From: Dehalococcoidia bacterium
GTDB lineage: Bacteria; Chloroflexota; Dehalococcoidia; GIF9; UBA5629
NCBI GenBank assembly: GCA_016930155.1
Contig: JAFGHL010000074.1
Location: forward strand, 1 to 62,293
Length of the DNA: 62,293 nucleotides
Direction of reading: 5' to 3'
In this document: positions 44,334 through 52,962 of the stretch, one piece after another
Numbering within the stretch: position 1 is the first letter of the stretch
How the letters are laid out: every line of letters starts with the position of its first letter
Notes under the pieces: generated by a model
The model's database searches: none
What the model was told of the DNA's origin: nothing
Seen by the model: only the letters and a program-made list of their open reading frames with translations
Position numbers and translations under genes: made by a program

Positions 44334-45980
44334 TCAAAACAGATTGGATTCCTTCTGCGTACCGAATACCTTGCGCAGAACATCGCACATCTCGCCCAGC
44401 GTAACATAGACAGCCGCACAATTGATGAGCGCAGGCATTATGTTGTCCTTGCCTTCGGCCGACTTTTGCAGCCGGTCCAGGCAATGCGTGACTTCTTCGT
44501 TGTCCCGTTTGTTCTTGAGCTGGGCCAGGCTTTTCTTCTGGGTCAACTCAACCCCGGCGCCGACCCTGTGCAGAGATATCTGAGGTGCTTGCGAAAGATA
44601 TTTATTTACTCCCACTACAATCCGCTCGCCCTGGTCGACCTCCTTCTGATAATTGTAGGCGGCCTCCTGAATAAGAGCTGTCTGGTAACCGGCTTTGATA
44701 GCGCTGGCCGCACCGCCCAGTTTCTCTATCTGCTCAATAATTCGGTTGGCTTCGTTCTCAAGCCTGCCGGTCAGGCACTCCAGGTAGTAGCTGCCGCCCA
44801 TCGGGTCTACAACATCGGCAATGCCGCTCTCACTGGCAATGATCTGCTGTATGCGCAAAGATTGGGTTGACGCTTCCTCGGTCGGGATGCAAATAGCCTC
44901 GTCATAGCTGGCGACTGCCATCGATTGGACGCCGCCCAGCGCTGCCGCCAGCGCCTGTATGGTTGCCCTTGAGATATTATTGAGGGGTTGCTGCGCTGTA
45001 AGAGTTACTCCCCCTGTCTGAACATGGGTGCGGAACATCAAAGAGCGTGGATCTTTGGCGCCGAACCTCTCCTTCATGATACGGGCCCACATACGCCGCA
45101 GCGCACGCAGCTTGGCGACTTCCTCAAAAAAATCATTGTGTATCTGAAAATGCCAGGAAAGGCGTGGAGCAAACGAATCGACATCCAAACCCCGGTTAAC
45201 CAGTGCATTAACATACTCGATAGCATTGGCCATGGTCAGGCCGATTTCCTGGGCGGCTGTCGAGCCCGCTTCGCGTATGTGGTAGCCGGAGATGCTGATA
45301 AAGTTCCAGCGAGGGAGGTTTTTACTGCAATACTCGGCAATGTCGGCCACCAGTCTCAGTGACGGCTCCGGCGGGAAAATATAGGTATTACGCGCGATAT
45401 ACTCCTTAAGGATATCATTCTGTACCGTCCCGTCCAGTTTGTCCAGGTCGATACCCCCCCTCTCAGCCAGACATATATACATGGCCAGCAGCGGCGCGCA
45501 GGTGGCATTGACCGTCATGGAGGTGCTTATTTGATCCAGTTCGATACCCTCAAACAGCACCTCCATATCGCGCAGTGAGTCCACTGCGACCCCCACCCTG
45601 CCCACCTCACCGCGCGCATACAGGCTGTCCGAGTCGTAACCGAGCTGGGTTGGCAGGTCGAAAGCGATGCTGAGGCCGGACTGTCCCTGTTTGAAAAGAT
45701 GGTGGAAGCGCTGGTTAGTGTCCCGGGCACTGCCGAATCCCGAATACTGGCGCATCGTCCATAACCTGCCGCAGTACATAGCAGGATGTATACCCCTGGT
45801 ATACGGATATTGCCCCGGATAACCCAGATCACGCTCATAATCGAAACCGCCCAGATCCTCGGGCGTGTACAGCGCCTCCAGCTCGCTGCCCGAGCTGGAT
45901 TTATATGAGGCCCGGCGGGATTTACCTGATTTTAAAGCCGGGTTGAGCGTATCCTCGACCCATTTTCTTTTATTGCTCAT
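44334..45980 (-). CDS. B12-dependent acyl-CoA mutase, large subunit
   Basis: 548 residues from ATG at 45980 (a GTG two codons earlier is possible). It is the TIM-barrel catalytic subunit without a B12 domain, like archaeal-type split methylmalonyl-CoA mutases. Substrate-site landmarks: YPYTRGIHPAMYCGRLWTMR with Tyr at about 70, GTVQNDILKEYIARN with the Arg, and SGYHIREAG with the His. By recollected alignment these match the Tyr89/Arg207/His244 set of methylmalonyl-CoA mutase rather than the Phe/Gln of isobutyryl-CoA mutase. Methylmalonyl-CoA or a close carboxy-acyl-CoA is thus likely. Partner: 35554. Confidence 0.88.
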   Translation of the reverse strand: MSNKRKWVEDTLNPALKSGKSRRASYKSSSGSELEALYTPEDLGGFDYERDLGYPGQYPYTRGIHPAMYCGRLWTMRQYSGFGSARDTNQRFHHLFKQGQSGLSIAFDLPTQLGYDSDSLYARGEVGRVGVAVDSLRDMEVLFEGIELDQISTSMTVNATCAPLLAMYICLAERGGIDLDKLDGTVQNDILKEYIARNTYIFPPEPSLRLVADIAEYCSKNLPRWNFISISGYHIREAGSTAAQEIGLTMANAIEYVNALVNRGLDVDSFAPRLSWHFQIHNDFFEEVAKLRALRRMWARIMKERFGAKDPRSLMFRTHVQTGGVTLTAQQPLNNISRATIQALAAALGGVQSMAVASYDEAICIPTEEASTQSLRIQQIIASESGIADVVDPMGGSYYLECLTGRLENEANRIIEQIEKLGGAASAIKAGYQTALIQEAAYNYQKEVDQGERIVVGVNKYLSQAPQISLHRVGAGVELTQKKSLAQLKNKRDNEEVTHCLDRLQKSAEGKDNIMPALINCAAVYVTLGEMCDVLRKVFGTQKESNLF

Positions 45981-46059
45981 ATTCACACAGCTCCGTTTTC
46001 CATATTGACAAATCCAGGAATGTAGTATAGAATTTTGCCATCAATGTATTAATAATATT

Positions 46060-46077
46060 ACAATATAACATTATTAT
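46060..46077. promoter_or_regulatory. GntR-motif site between the mutase and the CoA-transferase cluster
   Basis: ACAATATAACATTATTAT; on the minus strand ATAATGTTATATTGT, sharing ATAATGTTATA with the prpD site. It lies in a very AT-rich 206-base divergent gap (45981-46192), 80 bases from the mutase start and 115 from the gene at 46193. No consensus promoter is clear for either side. Confidence 0.5.
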
Positions 46078-46192
46078 ATTAAATTAATACAAGCCGGGTC
46101 AATAATACTTGCAGGGGTCACTGAATAGAAGCCGCTTTTCGGTAGTCGTGTGAAGTAAACTGTGAAACAGGTCAAATAAAGGAGAGACGACA

Positions 46193-46873
46193 ATGGCCGA
46201 GAGATTATTCACCGAAGCTGAGCTCGAGGAGCTGGGTACTGAAACAGTCGATCTGGTTGAGAAGGCGATAGATGCGGGTGATCTGCAGAAGGCCAGGAAA
46301 CTGAACCGTCGCCAGTACAAGGAATTCTACTCCATGCACGAAGGGTTCCGGGATTGGATCGCCACCCTGATGAGCTATGTCTATAACCGTATGGGTGACG
46401 AGGCCCTCTATGAAGTGCTGCATGAGGTTTTCAAGGATTTTGCGATCCTGGCTCAGATATACCGCGCGGAAAACGTTAAACGCCAGGTGCAGATGCTGTG
46501 TGCCGGTTTCCGCGGGCACCTGACCAAGCTGAAGATAGAGGAAGACGATGAGAAGGTTACGGTTATGATGATGCCCTGCGGTAGCGGTGGCAGGGCTATC
46601 TTAAATAATAGCTATAACCCTCCCAAGAATTTGGCCAAAGTGAAGAAAGCCCAAAAAATGACGTTCGGTATGACCGATGTCCCGGTGTACTGTGTTCACT
46701 GCGCGCTGCAGGATATAGTGCCCATAGAGGAGACAGGATACCCCATCTGGATCATTGAGCCGCCCAGGGAGTTTGGCAAGGACCCCTGCCGCTACATGAT
46801 ATACAAGGACCCGGACAAGATCCCCGCCAAATATTACGAAAGGTACGGGTTGAAGAAACCGGCAAAGGATTAA
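46193..46873 (+). CDS. Conserved-looking protein of unknown function with Cys motifs
   Basis: 226 residues; not recognised. The N-terminal 110 residues are helical and charged (EAELEELGTETVDLVEKAID, NRRQYKEFYSMHEG). The C-terminal part carries MMPCGSGGRAI and, about 60 residues on, PVYCVHCALQD, a CxxC that with the earlier Cys could bind metal or a cluster. It heads the CoA-transferase operon (22 bases to the next gene) and starts behind GGAGAG. Its place suggests a catabolic or sensing role in that pathway. A distant link to thiazoline-carboxylate hydrolase-like proteins crossed my mind but I cannot support it. Confidence 0.6.
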   Translation: MAERLFTEAELEELGTETVDLVEKAIDAGDLQKARKLNRRQYKEFYSMHEGFRDWIATLMSYVYNRMGDEALYEVLHEVFKDFAILAQIYRAENVKRQVQMLCAGFRGHLTKLKIEEDDEKVTVMMMPCGSGGRAILNNSYNPPKNLAKVKKAQKMTFGMTDVPVYCVHCALQDIVPIEETGYPIWIIEPPREFGKDPCRYMIYKDPDKIPAKYYERYGLKKPAKD

Positions 46874-46895
46874 TTTTAGTGAAAGGAGAATTGCT

Positions 46896-48074
46896 GTGAT
46901 TCAAGCACTGGATGGTATAAAGGTACTGGACCTGTGCCGTGGCTATCCCCCTGCTTTTGCGGCCATGCATATGGGTGATTTCGGCGCAGACGTGATCAAG
47001 GTCGATCCCGTCGGGTACGTTCTGGCGCTTCCTATGGAAGCGGCTGCGCAAACGATGTCTGCGTATACCTTTATAGACCGAAACAAGCGCAGCATCAAGC
47101 TGAACCTGAAATCGGAGCAGGGGAAAGAGGTCATTTATAAGTTGATCAAAAAGATGGATGTCCTGGTGGAGAATTCGAGGCCGGGCACAATGGAGAAGCT
47201 GGGCATCGGGTATGACACCTTGAAGGAGATTAATCCACGGCTGGTATTCTGCGCGGTCAGCGGATACGGACAAACGGGCCCATACAGGGATATCGTAGGG
47301 CATGATGCCAATTTCATGGCCATCTCCGGCGCGCTCAGCCTGATCGGTCCCAAGGATGGGCCGCCCTGTTGGCCCAGCAACATGGTCGCCGATTTTGCCG
47401 GCGCGGGATTGCATCCACTGATAGGAATACTGATTGCCCTGCAGGCCAGGGAGAGGACGGGTAAAGGGCAGCTGGTGGATATCGCCTACCTCGACAGCGT
47501 TTTCTCATTGATCTCGTTTGATGCTACGATGTATATGGTTTCAGGAGAAAAAAGGAGGCGGGGCCTCACACCTCAGACCGGCGGCGAACCGCACTGTTCC
47601 ACCTATCTTACGAAAGACAACGAGTATATCACCATCCAGTTTATCGAAACGCCTTTCTGGAAAAACTTCTGCGAGGCCATCGGGCGGCCGGACCTGATAG
47701 CCAGGCAATGGCCGAAAGACGATGCCGACCGTCAGGAGATGTTCAAGATAATGAGGGAGCTCTTTCTGACCAAAACGCGGGATGAGTGGTGGGAATGGGC
47801 CAAACAGAGGCAGGTGTTCTTCGGCCCGGTGCTTTACATAGAAGAGGCGATGGACGATCCTCAACTGAGGAGCAGGCAGATGATAATGGAGAAAGAGCAT
47901 CCCGTGCTGGGGAAGATAAAGCAGCTGGGAAACCCGCTCAAATTATCCGATACCCCCGCCCAGTTCAAAACATACTGTCCCATGCCTGGTGAACATACCG
48001 ATGAGATATTAGGAGAGATGGGCTACTCCGTGGCCCAGATCCAAAAGCTGAGAGAAACCAAGGCCGTCGAGTGA
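46896..48074 (+). CDS. Family III CoA-transferase (CaiB/BaiF), copy 1
   Basis: 392 residues. Family landmarks: IKVLDLCRGYPPAFAAMHMGDFGADVIKVD at the N-terminus, RNKRSIKLNLKSEQGKE, VLVENSRPGTMEKLGIGYDTL and AVSGYGQTGPYRD. In GKGQLVDIAYLDS the Asp of LDS aligns with the acylated Asp169 of formyl-CoA transferase. Moves CoA between carboxylates. GTG start at 46896 behind AAGGAGAA. Confidence 0.9.
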   Translation: MIQALDGIKVLDLCRGYPPAFAAMHMGDFGADVIKVDPVGYVLALPMEAAAQTMSAYTFIDRNKRSIKLNLKSEQGKEVIYKLIKKMDVLVENSRPGTMEKLGIGYDTLKEINPRLVFCAVSGYGQTGPYRDIVGHDANFMAISGALSLIGPKDGPPCWPSNMVADFAGAGLHPLIGILIALQARERTGKGQLVDIAYLDSVFSLISFDATMYMVSGEKRRRGLTPQTGGEPHCSTYLTKDNEYITIQFIETPFWKNFCEAIGRPDLIARQWPKDDADRQEMFKIMRELFLTKTRDEWWEWAKQRQVFFGPVLYIEEAMDDPQLRSRQMIMEKEHPVLGKIKQLGNPLKLSDTPAQFKTYCPMPGEHTDEILGEMGYSVAQIQKLRETKAVE

Positions 48075-48104
48075 TAAGCAGCGTCATTTCTGGAGGTAGC
48101 AACC

Positions 48105-49274
48105 ATGTTAAAAGGAATCAGAGTACTGGACGTCGGTGGTTGGGGAGTGGGGCCGATAGCTTGCTGTCTGTTAGGCAGCCTCGGTGCAGATGTCATCCGC
48201 TTCGAACCGCCCAAGTATGACGGGCTTTACCATGTCGGTACCATGTTGAGCGGCGCCGGCACCACCTATATCTCCGCTCATTTCAACGAGCGCAACATCA
48301 TCATCGACCTTAAGAAAGAGGAAGACCGGGAGCTCGGCCTTAAAATTGCCGCAACCGCGGATGTATTAATCGAAAACCATCCGCCCGGCGCTATGGCAAA
48401 GCTGCAATTCGATTACGAAAGCGTTCGCAAAGTGAATCCGAACATTATTTACTGCGCGAGCTCCAGCTATGGTACAAAAGGACCCTATGCCAATATGCCC
48501 AGCAACGATCCCATGATGCAGCTCGCTTCAGGTTTCGCCAGCCTGAATGGATCGCCGGGCAGCCAGGGCGAGATGTTTCGATATGTTGCTTCTGTGGACT
48601 ATACCACCAGCCTTAACATCGTACAAGCGGTGCTGCTGGCATTAATGGCGCGCCAGGTTACCGGTCGCGGCCAGAAAATCGAGATGTCGCAGTTTGAAGC
48701 AGTGCTGGCCCTGCAGACGACCCGCATCGCGGAGTTTTTCGCAACCGGGAAAAGTCCCGCTCCCATGGGCACGGCCAATCCCAATATCGTGCCGTCACAG
48801 TCTTTCCGGACATACGACAATAAATACGTCAATGTCAGTGTCCATCGTGAAGAATACTGGCCGAGACTGTGCAAGGCGCTGGGACTGGCCGACCTTGAAA
48901 ACGATCCTAAATATGCTACCAATGAGGGCCGTGTTAAAAACAGGGAGGAGCTTATACCCATACTGGAGGAAAAATTTGCCCGGGAGCCTGCCAGGTGGTG
49001 GCTGATGCTGATGCGGCGCAGCGGCGTTCCCATCGGCCCGATTCACTCGGTGGACGAGATATACAACGATCCTCATCTTAGAGAAAACAAGATGATTTTG
49101 AAGTTGAAAACCCCCTGGGGTCCGACCCTGTTCACCAATTTTCCTCTCAAATTCAGCAATCCACCCAGACCTATCAAAATCACAGCGCCGGTTAAGCCCG
49201 ATAAGAACAGGGGGGAGATTCTGGCGGAGGTTTCCGGGTCGAATAAAGAAACCAAAGGCAAACGAGTTAAGTAG
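48105..49274 (+). CDS. Family III CoA-transferase (CaiB/BaiF), copy 2
   Basis: 389 residues with the same plan: IRVLDVGGWGVGPIACCLLGSLGADVIRFE, VLIENHPPGAMAKL and CASSSYGTKGPYA. At the catalytic position it has GQKIEMSQFEAV, Glu instead of Asp, a conservative change seen in some relatives. Starts behind GGAGG, 30 bases after copy 1. Confidence 0.88.
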   Translation: MLKGIRVLDVGGWGVGPIACCLLGSLGADVIRFEPPKYDGLYHVGTMLSGAGTTYISAHFNERNIIIDLKKEEDRELGLKIAATADVLIENHPPGAMAKLQFDYESVRKVNPNIIYCASSSYGTKGPYANMPSNDPMMQLASGFASLNGSPGSQGEMFRYVASVDYTTSLNIVQAVLLALMARQVTGRGQKIEMSQFEAVLALQTTRIAEFFATGKSPAPMGTANPNIVPSQSFRTYDNKYVNVSVHREEYWPRLCKALGLADLENDPKYATNEGRVKNREELIPILEEKFAREPARWWLMLMRRSGVPIGPIHSVDEIYNDPHLRENKMILKLKTPWGPTLFTNFPLKFSNPPRPIKITAPVKPDKNRGEILAEVSGSNKETKGKRVK

Positions 49275-49290
49275 AGGGAGGATCTGAGCG

Positions 49291-50496
49291 ATGATACCTC
49301 TGAAGGGAATTAAAGTACTGGATTTAAGCGAGGAAATCGCGGGCCCGTTCTGTGCCATGCAACTGAGCGATGGAGGGGCCGAGGTTATCAAGGTGGAGCC
49401 TATCGAGGGAGATTGGTCGCGCCACCTGGGAGAGAAGAAAAACGGTGAAAGCGTTCTCTTCCTATCATTGAACCGCGGCAAGAAAAGCATTGCGCTGAAT
49501 CTGCAGGAAGCCGGAGGGCGGGAGATAGTGCGCAAGCTGGCCAAAGATGCAGACGTCCTTATCGAAAGTTTCGGCCCTGGCAAAGCTGAAGAACTGGGAA
49601 TCGGATATGCTCAGCTGTCCGCGGAGAACCCCGGACTAGTCTATTGTGCGATTTCCCCCTTCGGCCCCGCCGGCCCCTATGCGGGGATGCCGGCCTCTGA
49701 GCTTGAGATACAGGGCATGGCGGGTTACCAGTGGTTTCTGGGTGAGATGGGGGAGGCGCCGGTGCGCCTGGGAGCGGACATGGCGACCAGCACAACGGGA
49801 ATGTGGTCATTTATAGGCATACTCTCCGCCCTGTTCAGCAGGAAGAAAACAGGCGTCGGCCAGAAGATAGACAGTTCCATGTTCTTAAATATGATCATGA
49901 TGTATGGATATGTCATAACGGCTCATTACAATCTGGATTTCCCCGGCGGGTGGCATTTCACCGGTCCGTTTGATCACGCGGAAACGGGATACAGGACCAG
50001 GGACCGTGCACTTATGTTCGGTATGCCGATCGCGGCCGACAAGATTCAGTCCGCCTGGGAATCTTTCTGCAGGCAGGTTGGGCTGGAAGCGCTGCTGGAA
50101 GACCCCTATTTCAAGGAAAAAGGCATGCGTATGGTGGGTATCGGTCGCGATGCCCAGGAATTCAAGCCCGTGATTGAATCAGCCCTTGAAAATATGACAT
50201 CCGCAGAGATAAAAAAAATCGTCGAAGGCCTGTCCGGCTACTGTGCGGTATTCAAGAATCTGGAGGACGTGTTCAGCGAACCACAGGTTGAAGCCGTTAA
50301 TATGGTCGAAGAGATTGAACATCCGACCGCCGGCAAGATAAAGGTCACGGGGATACCCTGGAAGCTGCTGGATACTCCTTTAAAGGTGCAGGGCCCTCCT
50401 CCCACGCTGGGTCAGCATACGGAAAAAATCCTGCAGGCGCTGGGCTATTCAGCCCGGGAGATCGCTGCCTTTAGGGAAGCGCAAATCGTAGCTTAA
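49291..50496 (+). CDS. Family III CoA-transferase (CaiB/BaiF), copy 3, non-acidic at the catalytic position
   Basis: 401 residues, starting IKVLDLSEEIAGPFCAMQLSDGGAEVIKVE. It keeps the family fold, but the stretch GQKIDSSMFLNM has Leu-Asn where the acylated Asp (or Glu) should be. It could be an inactive or regulatory partner of copies 1 and 2, or use the Asp five residues earlier. Starts behind GGGAGG, 16 bases after copy 2. Confidence 0.86.
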   Translation: MIPLKGIKVLDLSEEIAGPFCAMQLSDGGAEVIKVEPIEGDWSRHLGEKKNGESVLFLSLNRGKKSIALNLQEAGGREIVRKLAKDADVLIESFGPGKAEELGIGYAQLSAENPGLVYCAISPFGPAGPYAGMPASELEIQGMAGYQWFLGEMGEAPVRLGADMATSTTGMWSFIGILSALFSRKKTGVGQKIDSSMFLNMIMMYGYVITAHYNLDFPGGWHFTGPFDHAETGYRTRDRALMFGMPIAADKIQSAWESFCRQVGLEALLEDPYFKEKGMRMVGIGRDAQEFKPVIESALENMTSAEIKKIVEGLSGYCAVFKNLEDVFSEPQVEAVNMVEEIEHPTAGKIKVTGIPWKLLDTPLKVQGPPPTLGQHTEKILQALGYSAREIAAFREAQIVA

Positions 50497-50518
50497 TAAT
50501 GATGGAGGACAGCATAAG

Positions 50519-51475
50519 ATGATTGTTGATGCTCACACCCATTTCTGGTTCAAAGGATTCATGCCGACGGCGTTCCACAGGAATACGGCCGAGGAATGGG
50601 CCAAGAAGGAGGCGGGGCGCAAGCCCGAGATGATCCTTCCCAAGATCGAGGAGGGGGTCACCGATCCGGACGGCACGGACTATATAGCAAATATGGATAA
50701 GGCCGGTGTGGATGCCAGCATCATCATGATGACCGACTTCGGCACATACTGGACCGGTGAGGAACCCGCTGTTCCATACGAAGAACAGGTCGTGCTTTTT
50801 GGCGAATTTCAGAAGAAATACAAGGGCAGGCTTTACGTCTGCGCTTATGTTGATCCGCGCAGGCCGGACTGCGCAAAGATCATGACCAGGGCCATCAAGG
50901 AATGCGGCTTGAAGGGATGCGGCGAGTTCACGACTAAAAGCCTGCTGGTGAACAGCGACGAGGCGAAACCGCTGGTGAAGGTATGCGCCGATCTGGACAT
51001 ACCGGTGGTGATCCATACACGTGCAGGCGAAGGCATCAATATGGCCGGCGCAGATTTCACCATACCCAACCACAACCATCCCGGCCATATCGCAGGGCTG
51101 CTCAAAGCTTATAAGGGATTGAAAGTCGTGATTGCCCATGCCGGTTATCCCAAGTGGTGGGAGGCTGCCATACAGGTAGCCAAAGGATACCCCAATTGTT
51201 ACCTTGAGCTGTCAAACTGGAATTTTGGAGCCATCAACCTGGATGACTTCGTGCCGATCCTGGCCTGCATGCGGGACAACCTGGGCGCAGACCATATCCT
51301 GTTTGCCAGCGACCATCCCTCGGGCAAACGCTACCGCTCGCTGGGTTTCCTGCCGGGCTGGGTCAACTTCTTCAAGGAGCTGCCGGAGAAAGCGAAGAGC
51401 CTGGGATATGAATTCACCAAAGCCGAAGTAGATATGATACTGGGCGAAAACGCCAGAAAACTTTTCAAGCTATAG
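50519..51475 (+). CDS. Amidohydrolase-2 family metal-dependent hydrolase/decarboxylase
   Basis: 318 residues of the amidohydrolase TIM barrel. Metal ligands: IVDAHTHFWF (HxH) at the start, VVIHTRAG, VVIAHAGYPKWWEAA and the Asp in FASDHPSGKRY. This group includes ACMSD and resorcylate decarboxylases as well as hydrolases of ring-cleavage products, so ring opening or decarboxylation is possible. Starts behind GGAGG, 22 bases after the CoA-transferase. Confidence 0.83.
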   Translation: MIVDAHTHFWFKGFMPTAFHRNTAEEWAKKEAGRKPEMILPKIEEGVTDPDGTDYIANMDKAGVDASIIMMTDFGTYWTGEEPAVPYEEQVVLFGEFQKKYKGRLYVCAYVDPRRPDCAKIMTRAIKECGLKGCGEFTTKSLLVNSDEAKPLVKVCADLDIPVVIHTRAGEGINMAGADFTIPNHNHPGHIAGLLKAYKGLKVVIAHAGYPKWWEAAIQVAKGYPNCYLELSNWNFGAINLDDFVPILACMRDNLGADHILFASDHPSGKRYRSLGFLPGWVNFFKELPEKAKSLGYEFTKAEVDMILGENARKLFKL

Positions 51476-51496
51476 AAATTCAAAGGAGAACGAGAG

Positions 51497-52459
51497 ATGA
51501 CCATATTAGTGACAGGTGGAAAGGGCTTTATAGGCGCCCGCGTTATCAAAAACCTGGTGGAGCGTGGTGAAGAGGTGGTCTGCATGGAGCCCAAGCTCAC
51601 GCCGGGAAGGCTGGGTGAGCTGGCCGGCAAGATCACCATGGTCGAAGGCGATATAGTAAACTTCGCTAATATCTCCGACGTCATGAGCAAGTACAAGGTC
51701 GACAGAGTGGCGCACATGGTGTTCTTCTCGGCGGAGGAGCGTGGCGTCAGCGAGCGCCCCGAGAAGGCCGGTGACCTGTATAAGCAGATGATGATCATGA
51801 ACACCGGCACTTTCCATATTTTTGAGGCCGCCCGCCTGGCCGGTGTAAAGAAATTTGTTTACCCCAGCTCCATACAGTATCACGGAATACCCTGGGACGG
51901 CCCGGAGCCAGTGAATGAGGACTCCCCGGCCAGGCCCAACAGGGGTTACGGAATCGGCAAGTTTTTGTGCGAGCACCTGGCACATGAATACAACAGGCTG
52001 CTCAAGACAGATATAGTCACTATAAGGATACCCGGCGTATACGGACCGGGCGTGCGAATCGGCGCCCGGGGAGTAAACCTGATAGGTACGGCTGGAGCGC
52101 TGGGCAACGAGATACCTTTCCCGTATCCGGCCAAGCAGTACATCGTGCTGGCTCACGTCGATGATATAGCTGAAATGGTGGCCAGGATACTGTTTGCGCC
52201 GAAACTGCCGCATGAGGTCTATCATGTCGGCGGTCACTATGTCTCGTACGGCGAAATGGCGGAGATAGGCCGAAAGATCATCCCCGACATGAAGGTCACC
52301 TTTGATGACAGCGGTCCCTTCGGTCACATGTATAAGATAGATTGCAGCAGGATGATCAAAGAGATAGGAGTGCAGCACCGCAGCCTGTATGACGGGTACT
52401 TCGAACTGGTTAACCTGACTCGCAAAGAGAACAACCTGCCGCCGATAGAAAAGAAATAA
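51497..52459 (+). CDS. NAD-dependent epimerase/dehydratase (extended SDR)
   Basis: 320 residues. VTGGKGFIGARVIKNL (TGxxGxxG), VEGDIVN, YPSSIQYHG with the catalytic Ser and YGIGKFLCEH with YxxxK. The family acts on nucleotide sugars or on other hydroxy/keto compounds; in this operon a hydroxyacyl or ketoacyl intermediate is more likely than a sugar. Starts behind AAAGGAG. Confidence 0.83.
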   Translation: MTILVTGGKGFIGARVIKNLVERGEEVVCMEPKLTPGRLGELAGKITMVEGDIVNFANISDVMSKYKVDRVAHMVFFSAEERGVSERPEKAGDLYKQMMIMNTGTFHIFEAARLAGVKKFVYPSSIQYHGIPWDGPEPVNEDSPARPNRGYGIGKFLCEHLAHEYNRLLKTDIVTIRIPGVYGPGVRIGARGVNLIGTAGALGNEIPFPYPAKQYIVLAHVDDIAEMVARILFAPKLPHEVYHVGGHYVSYGEMAEIGRKIIPDMKVTFDDSGPFGHMYKIDCSRMIKEIGVQHRSLYDGYFELVNLTRKENNLPPIEKK

Positions 52460-52485
52460 CTTACACGTATGAGCGGGAGTATAAA

Positions 52486-52917
52486 ATGAGTGAAAATGTA
52501 GCTGGTGCAGAGAAAAAGACTATTCCTTTGCAGGAAGGCCTGTTCGAAATGGGCAGCGACGACAAATATCATCTGGTGGCCAGCCGATGTAAAAGCTGCA
52601 GACTAACATTTTTCCCCAAGAGGAAATACTGCGGGAAATGCGGCTCTGCCGACGTCGAGGTGTTTAATCTGAGCGACCGCGGCAAGGTCTTTACCTTCAG
52701 TCAGGTAGACAGGAAGAGCATATATACAATTATAGATCCGCCCTATATGGAGGCGGAAGTCGAGATGCCGGAAGGCGTCCATATATTCACAATACTGGAT
52801 AAATGCGATTTTAAGGCGGTGGACTTCGGGATGGAGGTGGAAGTCTATATGGACAAGGTCAAGCAGGATGAAGCGGGCAACGACGTCATAGCCTTCAAAT
52901 TCAAGCCCGCTGCTTAA
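52486..52917 (+). CDS. DUF35 zinc-ribbon/OB-fold protein, thiolase partner
   Basis: 143 residues: CKSCRLTFFPKRKYCGKCG is the zinc ribbon; GKVFTFSQVD and the following strands are the OB fold. It sits directly before a thiolase-superfamily gene, the same pairing as 29064/29498 but in opposite order. Confidence 0.88.
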   Translation: MSENVAGAEKKTIPLQEGLFEMGSDDKYHLVASRCKSCRLTFFPKRKYCGKCGSADVEVFNLSDRGKVFTFSQVDRKSIYTIIDPPYMEAEVEMPEGVHIFTILDKCDFKAVDFGMEVEVYMDKVKQDEAGNDVIAFKFKPAA

Positions 52918-52962
52918 CTATTGAGGCTTAAATCGGCTCAGTTTGACGGAGGAAACGGCATT

